Assembly (NCBI GenBank): GCA_030141605.1
Contig: JAQGDQ010000515.1
Span: 42,501 to 93,188 of the forward strand
Direction of reading: 5' to 3'
From: Tubiluchus corallicola
Lineage: Eukaryota; Priapulida; Priapulimorpha; Priapulimorphida; Tubiluchidae
DNA: 50,688 nucleotides
Under the pieces are notes generated by a model. The model did no database searches. It saw only the letters and a list, made by a program, of their open reading frames with translations, and was not told the origin of the DNA. Positions 25,101-34,100 of the stretch are shown in pieces (position 1 is the first letter of the stretch; every line of letters begins with the position of its first letter). Position numbers and translations under genes: made by a program.

Positions 25101-28100
25101 ATTTTTATCTGCACATTATAAACTTATGCTGACTTGTTGTTGTTGTACAGATGCATTTCGTGCACCGTGGATCAGCATGCTGAATTCCCTGGAACAGTAC
25201 TGTCTAAAGTGGGAATCTAAACATCTCATTAAATTAGGAACTGCAATTGATTACCTAATGAGCTTCGGTGTAACGATGGCAGTGCAAGAGTCACTCAAGT
25301 ATACGATATTATCAGGTGTGTTGTGTCTGTTTATTCTTGCCTGGTTTTGGCTTTGGTTTTGCCTGGTAAACGGCTCAGTTATATGATCTTGTCAGGTGTA
25401 ATGATTCATTGAATGGTTTTGCCTGGTAAATGGCTCAGTTATGTGATCTTGTCAGGTATAATGGTAATGATTCATTGATTGGTTTTGCCTGGTAAACGGC
25501 TCAGTTATATGACCTTGTCAAGAGTGATGATGAATTGATTGGTTTTGCCTGGTAAATGGCTCAGTTATATGATCTTGTCAAGAGTGATGATGAATTGATT
25601 GGTTTTGCCTGGTAAACAGCTCAGTTATATGACCTTGTCAAGAGTGACGATGAATTGATTGGTTTTGCCTGGTAAATGGCTCAGTTATATGACCTTGTCA
25701 GATGTAATGATTCATTGATTGGTTTTGCCTGGTAAATGGCTCAATTATATGACCTTGTCAGATATAATGGTAAAGATTTACCCTATAAATGGTCCAGCCC
25801 CTGGAAAATAGTCATATAAAGGGTAAATATTGTACCCACCCGAAAGAAATAATGTTCGTTAATGACGACATAATCATTTATATAAATGTTAAAAAACAAT
25901 GAGAAAATAATAATGAAATCAATGAAAAATACTAATAAATGTTGTTACGAATATACTTTACCTTTCGAAACGTTCACTTGTTGCGCACAACAAAGCGTTC
26001 ATGTGTTATGCGCAACAAAGTGTTCATGTGTTATGCACAACAAAGTGTTCACGTGATGTGCACAACAAAGTGTTCACGTGATGTGCGCAACAAAGCGTTC
26101 ACGAGTTGTGCACAACAAAGCGTTCACGAGTTGTGCACAACAAAGCGTTCACGAGTTGTGCACAACAAAGTGTTCACGTGATGTGCACAACAAAGTGTTC
26201 ACGCGATGCTACAAAATGCATTCTGGGAGGACCTCTGTTGGGCGGCACTTTCGATTTTCATTTTTGTATCCTGAATATTTTTTCGTTAAACGGGACGGCA
26301 ATTTCTTCAAAGCCTGATTCTGTATTTTGCGTACAATAGGGTTTTTGTAAGTCGAGGTTCCGCTGTATGAGGTGTTTTACTGACGAGGATAAAGTGCTTC
26401 AAAACCTTGTCGTACGCAATAAGAGAAAACATTTTCCAATGGTGGTTCACCCAATTAGCAGAAGTTGCCAATTTTTGTGGCCAACCTGTATCTTTGAAAA
26501 CCAGGTACAGTAAACTCCTCGTAACTGAAAATCGCATAACTCGAATTTTTGCTTAACTCAAAAATGCAATTTATACTCTAGAGAAATAAAATCTTTCGTG
26601 CAACTCAGCAACGGTAAAATCGGCTTTCGGGAAAATTTTGATGTCTTACAGGTTGCTCCCTCCCCCACCCCCGATTATTAGACGCACATACTGAACTGAA
26701 GTAGCCCCATTATCATATTGTTTAACAGTGTTGTGTACGTGTCTTTTTGTAGCATAAAAAAATCGTGTTTCACAACATAATTTGTTATTCTTTACGTAAT
26801 TGTTATCAAATCTCATCGTTTATGTACAGAAGGGTTGAACTTTCTGGCTTTTATTTAGCTCACCTTTTGGAGGAGGGGTTTAGCTCACCCTCTGAGAACA
26901 ATATAATTATTTTATAATGTTTATAATGTAAAGAATACTAATCTTATCAAATTGCATTTTTCAACATATGTTTTGTGTAAATTTAATTAATTAATTTATT
27001 TATTTACTTATTTAATTAAATTGATTATTTATTTGTTGATTGATTTATTTATTCATTTATTTGTTTAAATATTTATTTATTTAAGTAAATTAATTATTTA
27101 AATACGTCAATTAATAAATAAAGATCTAAATAAATAAATTAATTAAATTAATTATTTAAATAAATTTTTTTATTTCGACGACATACTTAGCTATTCATTG
27201 TTGTTTATTTGTTTTAGGGTTATTTATGTTGACAGCATTGCATTTACTGTCGACAGGCAATGTTTGGTAATAATCAGCTTCTTCTTTTAGATGCCTTTTT
27301 CTTTGTTCTTATTTTCATTGTCTTTGCGCAGGCTTATTGACGGCAATTGCCTGGCCCACCTCGCTCATGTCATTGGCTTCGATTATAGACAATCCGTGGA
27401 GCGTCTGCTTACAGAGGAGCGAAGCCGTCGGCCGGCAACTAGCCGATGTCCTTCTCTCTCGTCAACAGGTAACGGGGATTTTTTTCTTTCTCTTATTCAC
27501 ACATTTTAGTCAGTTTATGTTGTAAGGGAAATTTCCCTTTCATTAATACATTAGGTGCCACTTAATAGGCTATTTTTGGGATGAGAAAGTGCTACTGTAA
27601 TATATTCAGTGTGTTGTATTAAAACTAGGAAAGTTTTAATGTAAATATACAAATTTACCACTGTGCTCACCCATGAGCTGTCGAACGTATATAATTATTT
27701 ATACAGTTTATAATGTTAAGAATACTGATCTTATAAAATTGCATTTTTCAATATATGTTTTGTATAAATTTCATTAATTAATTTATTTAATTATTTAAAT
27801 TGATTATTTATTTGTTGATTTATTTATTCATTTATTTATTTAGATATTTATTTATTGATTGATTTAACTAAAAACCTAATGTCACAAACTAACACATCTG
27901 AACTTAGAGGTACAGTACCTGTTTTTTGTGTGATGCTTTTCCAAACTGCAGGTGCTAGTACCTGTCTAACTAGCAAATGATGAAATGCATGTAATAGCGA
28001 AGAACTGATAGTGCGAATGTGAATTTGTGTTTGCGTGGTAATAATTCTTTCATGTAAGTCACTCTTGAAATACTTAGTATGTTTCCTTTCAATATTTTAA

Positions 28101-31100
28101 AGAGTAGATTTTTTGACCTACAGTTTAAGATTGCGTCCGGTTTTGCTTTAAACACAGAAGGTGATAAAGCAATGCATGCTCTCCTGCAATGCAAAAATGT
28201 AGTAACTACCAAGAAGTCTTAATATGAAACGTTGCCAGCATATTTATGTGCGACAGTGAAACTCGGGTTAAAATTTTTCTCAAGAAAATCAGATTTATAC
28301 ATTTCATAGAAGTCTTCTTAGGAAAGTTTTTAAGATAAGATGGCCATACATAATCAAAAATGAAGATTTATACACTAGAACAAAAGAAATTTTTTGGAGT
28401 TCAAAAGTCAAGATCACCGAGTTCTTTTGTTTATGTTTCCTTTCAATATTTTAAAGAGTAGATTGTTTTAACCTACAGTTTCAAATTGGGTCCGGTTTTG
28501 CTTCATTATCGAATCAATTATTCCGAGCTTTTAGAATCATTTACCGACAGCTTTTATACACACTTGAATAGGAGGAGTCCATACCAGATGTTTTTGAGTA
28601 AATTAGGCTACGGATTCTACTAACCGTGAGTCAATAAATGGTGTCTACTGTAATAGGATCGATTCTGAGTTTTAGAATGTAGAATCAATTGTCTAATTGT
28701 CTCCAGTATGGGCCACTTCCATGCAAAAGTATATAAAAACTTTATGATTACTGTTGTGTTCTGTTTCTCCCGGAAGGCTCATAGAGAAAACCAGAAAACA
28801 GGTCGTCAAATGAAACTAGTTTATTATGCGAGAATTCTACAACACGAAAGTATGAAGGAACGCAAAATGTTAACAGTAAATGTGAAAATCTGGAAAACAT
28901 TTGAGTGTATCCGAAAATGCAAGTATACAAGAGAATGTGTAAGTGTGCATTCGTGCGAATCTGCGTATATACTTCAACAGCCAGCTTCGCCTTATATAGA
29001 GTGCCAGGGAACATTCCAGAAGTTTCTTTCTAGAACATTCTGCAAGGTAAGACGATTATTCTATTATGCTATGGAACATTCTGTATGCTATGGAATACAA
29101 TGTTCTATTTAATTCTATTAGATGCCAGCGATCTCCACAACAATTACACATGATTAAACCACTTAGATACGGTGACATGCGAACTACACACGTGTCATTA
29201 CACGCTGCTTGGTTACTGTCCTTTGTAATGATGTGAACAAAGTGACGGCCTGCCAAGTAGTCCGTTTGCGAAAAAACGGACTGTGTCCATAGTATGCGGC
29301 ACTTTTTAACGGTCCGATTCTTTTGATATCCGTAAAAATCAGGTCTAGCAAACCGAGACATGAATGTACAGCGTAGCAAGTCGGCGTGCTCATGTGTACG
29401 AAGGTGATTTGTAAAACTTCAGAATTTGTCATTTTACAGGTTGCATTTAACATCATTCAAAAATTTCTCTTCCAGGGAAAACGCCCGGTTACACTCGTCG
29501 GATTCAGTCTGGGTGCACGCGTCATCTACAACTGTTTGATTGAAATGTCAAAAAGAAAAGGTACCGTTTTTGAATAACATTTCTCATACGATTTGATCTC
29601 GGTAGCCACTCCCTTTGAGTAGACTGCGTGCGAAGGGACGGGAATCTGTTTAATTATCAAGCTGTGGAATCCCAGGCTGGAATTCAGTTGTCAATGTCAG
29701 AGACTAGCGCTAATGTTAATGCTTGTACGGCAGGAAGGGAAGAAATGTATGGCAGGGCGGGAAGAAATGTGTGATAGGATGGGAAGAAATGTATGACAGG
29801 ACGGGAAGACTGTATGACAGGATGGGAAGAAATGTGTGGCAGGACGGGAAGAAATGTATGACAGGACGGGAAGAATGTATGGCAGGGTGGGAAGAAATGT
29901 GCGGCAGGACGGGAAGAAATGTGTAGCAGAATGGGAAGAAATTTATGACAGGACGGGAAGAAATTTATAACAGGATGGGAAGAAATGTGTGACAGGATGG
30001 GAAGAAATGTGTGGCAGGGCGGGAAGAAATGTGTGACAGGATGGGAAGAAATATATGACAGAATGGGAAGAAATGTGTGACAGGACGAGAACAAATGTAT
30101 GACAGGAAAGGAAGGAATGTATGGCAGGACGGGAAAAAATATAGGGCAGGACGGGAAGAAATGTATGACAGGAAAGGGAGGAATGTATGGCAGGACGGGA
30201 AGAAATGAGTGGAAAAAGACGTCAAAAGCAGCAGTTTTTTACGGAATAAAAAACTCTGCCAGTTTCGTGCACACTGTAATTGCTAATAGTGCTATTAAAA
30301 TTTTCATTGTTGTGCTTGCTCAACTTGCTGGCCATTGAGAAATTTCAATTTTTACATCGTTAATTTCACTACAACGAGTTTTTGCAGGTAAAAACAACTA
30401 ACACATCTATCAAGAGGGGTTCTTAGGCTTCAAAATGATCACGTTTTTGTGTCAAGTTCATTTATGGGTTTTGTGCATTTTGAGTAAACTTAGTATGCTT
30501 TTTCATTCAGTAAAATAACTAAATTATTCAGATATCATATTCTGTTTTTTCTGATTATTCTGTTTTTTCTTCAACTGTTGAAATATTTTGCTTTAAAGAA
30601 CTTGCAATAACCGAAACCATAATAGAGCTTTATCCAGGCTCAATTAAATGCAATATATATATATATATATATATTCAAGCTTTAATCAAGAGGTCAAAAA
30701 TTGAAAAAATGGTCACAGGTTCTTATTGCGTTCTTCACATCAACTTGGCAATAAAAAAAACAAAAATGTTCGTGTCACTTTTCAGATTGCGAAGGAATTG
30801 TTGAAGACGTGGTGCTCCTAGGTGCGCCTGTGCCGGGCGATGTGGACAGCTGGACGCCGGTCAAGCGTGTAGTGAGTGGCCGCATTGTGAATGGTTATTG
30901 CAGGTAATGGTGGTCAAATCAAGCAAGAATTCATCTTACTAGAATGGTCGTCAAAAAGAGCTAAAACAATCATGCTTTTTGATACTTGAAATACAATCAA
31001 AGCTGCAAAAGTGTTTCTGATAATTAAATAGTAAATTAAAAAGTTAAATAACGGTGGGCGAGCCCAACTATTGATGACATCACAAACTAACATAATTTTC

Positions 31101-34100
31101 AACAGCAAAAATATTCCATGAATGTGTTTCATGTGTTTGGGAAAGAGAAATTTGAAATACTGTAAGATATTCAGTGTGTTGTAGGAAAACTAGGCAAGTT
31201 TTGAGATAAAAATTCGAAATTCAGATTTACAGCCGTACTCACGCATGAGCTGTCAAATGTGTGTAGGTCGTCACAAACTAACACATCTGAACTGACAGGT
31301 ACAGCACCTCTTTTGTGCAGTGCATTTCCGAAATGCAAGGTGCTACAGCCCCTACTATCTAGCGAATGGCGGAATTCATATAACAGCGAAGAACTAGAGG
31401 AGCGAACGCGAAATTGTTTGTGTGGTAATAATTCTTTCATGTAAGATCATTTTTGAAAAAAATAGTTCGTTTCCTTTCGATAATTTAAAGAATAGATTGC
31501 TTTGACCTACAGTTTAACATTGGGTACAGTTTTATTTTAAATTGCAAGCTTAGAGACTAATAATGTCTCTAAGATAGCTCATAAAAGATTGCTTGTTGTT
31601 GTTGTTTCAAAGGTTGAATACTTTATCGTGTACAGTAACATTCTATGTTTCGGACGTTGAATACTTTATCGTGTACAGTAACATTCTATGTTTCAGACGT
31701 TGAATACTTTATCGTGTACAGTAACATTCTATGTTTCAGAGGTGACTGGTTGTTGAAGTTTCTGTACCGCACTGCCACCACGTCTCTGTCGGTAGCCGGT
31801 CTTGGACCCGTTGAATGGGACGACCGGCGTATGCACAACGTGAATCTCAGTGATGTGGTAAGCGACGTTTTCTGAACTAAGATTAATGACGTATTGAAGC
31901 ATTGAGTTGCGCTCTTAACTAAGTAGGTAGGTAGGTAGGTAGGTAAGCAAGTAAGTAAGTAGGTAGGTAGGTAGGTAGGTAGGTAGGTAGGTAGGTAGGT
32001 AGGTAGGTAGGTAAGTAAGTAAGTAAGTAGGTAGGTAGGTAAGCAGTAAGTTAAGTAAGTAAGTAGGTAGATAGGCAGGCAGGCAGGTAGGTAGGTAAGT
32101 AGGTAGCTAGGTAGGTAGGTAGGTAGGCAGGCAGGCAGGTAGGTAAGTAAGTTGGTAGGTAGGTAGGTAAGTAGATAGGTAAGTAGATAGGTAGGTAGGT
32201 AGGTAGGTAGGTAGGTAGATAGGTAGGTAAGTAAATTGGTAAGTAGGTAGTTTGGTAGGTAGGTAGGTAGGTAGGTAAGTAGGTTGGTGGGTAGGTAGGT
32301 AAGTAGGTAGGTAAGTAAGTAAGTAGGTAGGTAGGTAAGCAAGTAAGTAAGTAGGTAGGTAAGTAAGTAAGTAGGTAGGTAAGCAAGTAAGTAGGTAGGT
32401 AGGTAGGTAGGTAAATAAGTAGGTAGGTAGGTAGGTAAGTAGGTAAGTAGGTAGGCAGGTAGGTAGGTAGCTAGGTAGGTAGGTAGGCAAGCAAGCAAGT
32501 AAAAGCAAGCAGGCAAGCAAGCAAGCAAGCAGGTAAGTAATTAAGCAGTTTATTGTCATTATAGCTCCATACATACAATGAAATTTACGTGGTTTTACGT
32601 ACTGCAATAACTTATAGAAACAACAAGGAGATTAACACAAATAATTCAATCAGTTGTACGGTGACATAGAGAATTAATATTGAAGATTTACTGATATATT
32701 CTATTGGTGGTGCAAATTGCAATGGGATAGAAAGAATTTAAAGTTCTTGTGGTTTTAGCGTTAATTGGGCGGTATCTACAACCAGAGAGAAGCATTTCAA
32801 AATATTTATTACCTGGATGGAATTCATCTTTCATGATAACGTGCGCTCTCTTTGTGACCCTAGTTTCATACAAATATGCCATATGGAGTTTGTTTTGCCC
32901 CGACGCAATTTATAGTTGTCATAGAATCCATTTTCTGGTTCATATTATATACAGAACTCCTTTTATCGTAGTCGTGAATCCATTTTTTGGTAAAAATGAA
33001 GAACCATCGTGACGCTACTATTTATGACCTGGCAAACAACTTATTATATGAATGAGACCGGTGTCATGGCAAAATAGACCTCTTTATAGAGTTACTTCGC
33101 AAGCAAGGAACCGGAAAACTGTTAAGTTTCAAATTAAACGTGTCAAGTTAAAGGTAAATTAAAAATCACACCCGTTTCAATTATAATTATTTTTCTTACA
33201 GGTGAACGGTCATCGTGATTACGTAAAGAAGTTGCCCATAGTCCTGAAAGCCGTTGACATACGTACCATAGATGAGGTGGATCCGGTTAATTCCAGTCCG
33301 GCTCGCGTGCCTAAGAACCCGATCGGTCGGCTGGCTGTGTCTAGCAGCAGCTCCGACGTGGAACTCGCCAAGAAATCTAAGCAAACATCCGTGAAGGGCT
33401 CGAGCAGTTTGAATGCATTGCAACAGGCTGCAAGGGCGTCCGGCAGAGGTTCCGCATCAGCGGATGCGGTTGTAGAAAGTGCCAAAGATGCTTTAACAGC
33501 AGAAACTGAGAAAGAAAACGAAGGCAAAGAGAAGAGAATAATAATGAAGAAAGGTAATGGGGACCAAGTGTCCAAAGACTTGAGAACTAAGGATCTGACT
33601 ACAGTAGATGACAACAGTGAATGCGTCCAAAGAACAGAAACTGAAATTTCGGAGAAAACAGTCGAGAATAAACCAGCAGAAGAAACGTTAGATGCAGCTG
33701 GGCAGAAGAGAAATGGCAATGCGATGGAAAGTGTTCACAATGAGGGTGAGGAACTTATGACAGGTGGACATGATGAACTATCTGATAGCACCGTCCACAA
33801 TGAGGGTGAGGAACTTATGGCAGGTGGACATGACGAACTATCTGAAAGCACCGTCCACAATGAGGGTGAGGAACTTATGACAGGTGGACATGATGAACTA
33901 TCTGAAAGCACTGTCCACAATAAGGATGAAGAACTTATGACAGGTGGACATGACGAACTATCTGAGAGCACTGTCCACAATAAGGATGAAGAACTTATGA
34001 CAGGTGGACATGACGAACTATCTGAAAGCACCGTCCACAATGAGGGTGAAGAACTCATGACAGGTGGACATGACGAACTATCTGAGAGCATTGTCCAGGA

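Noticed and set aside
28708-29112. 134-residue open frame in TMCO4 intron 8
   Set aside because: It falls in a dispersed repeat shared with 44590-44800, with no family signal.
29724-30215. Intron 9 minisatellite as a fourth splice-boundary array
   Set aside because: The unit shares only a short GAAATGT string with the exon 9 end, too little to claim descent.
31686-32607. Long YLPTYLPT open frames on the minus strand, up to 280 residues
   Set aside because: They arise from the GTAG tetranucleotide array in intron 11.
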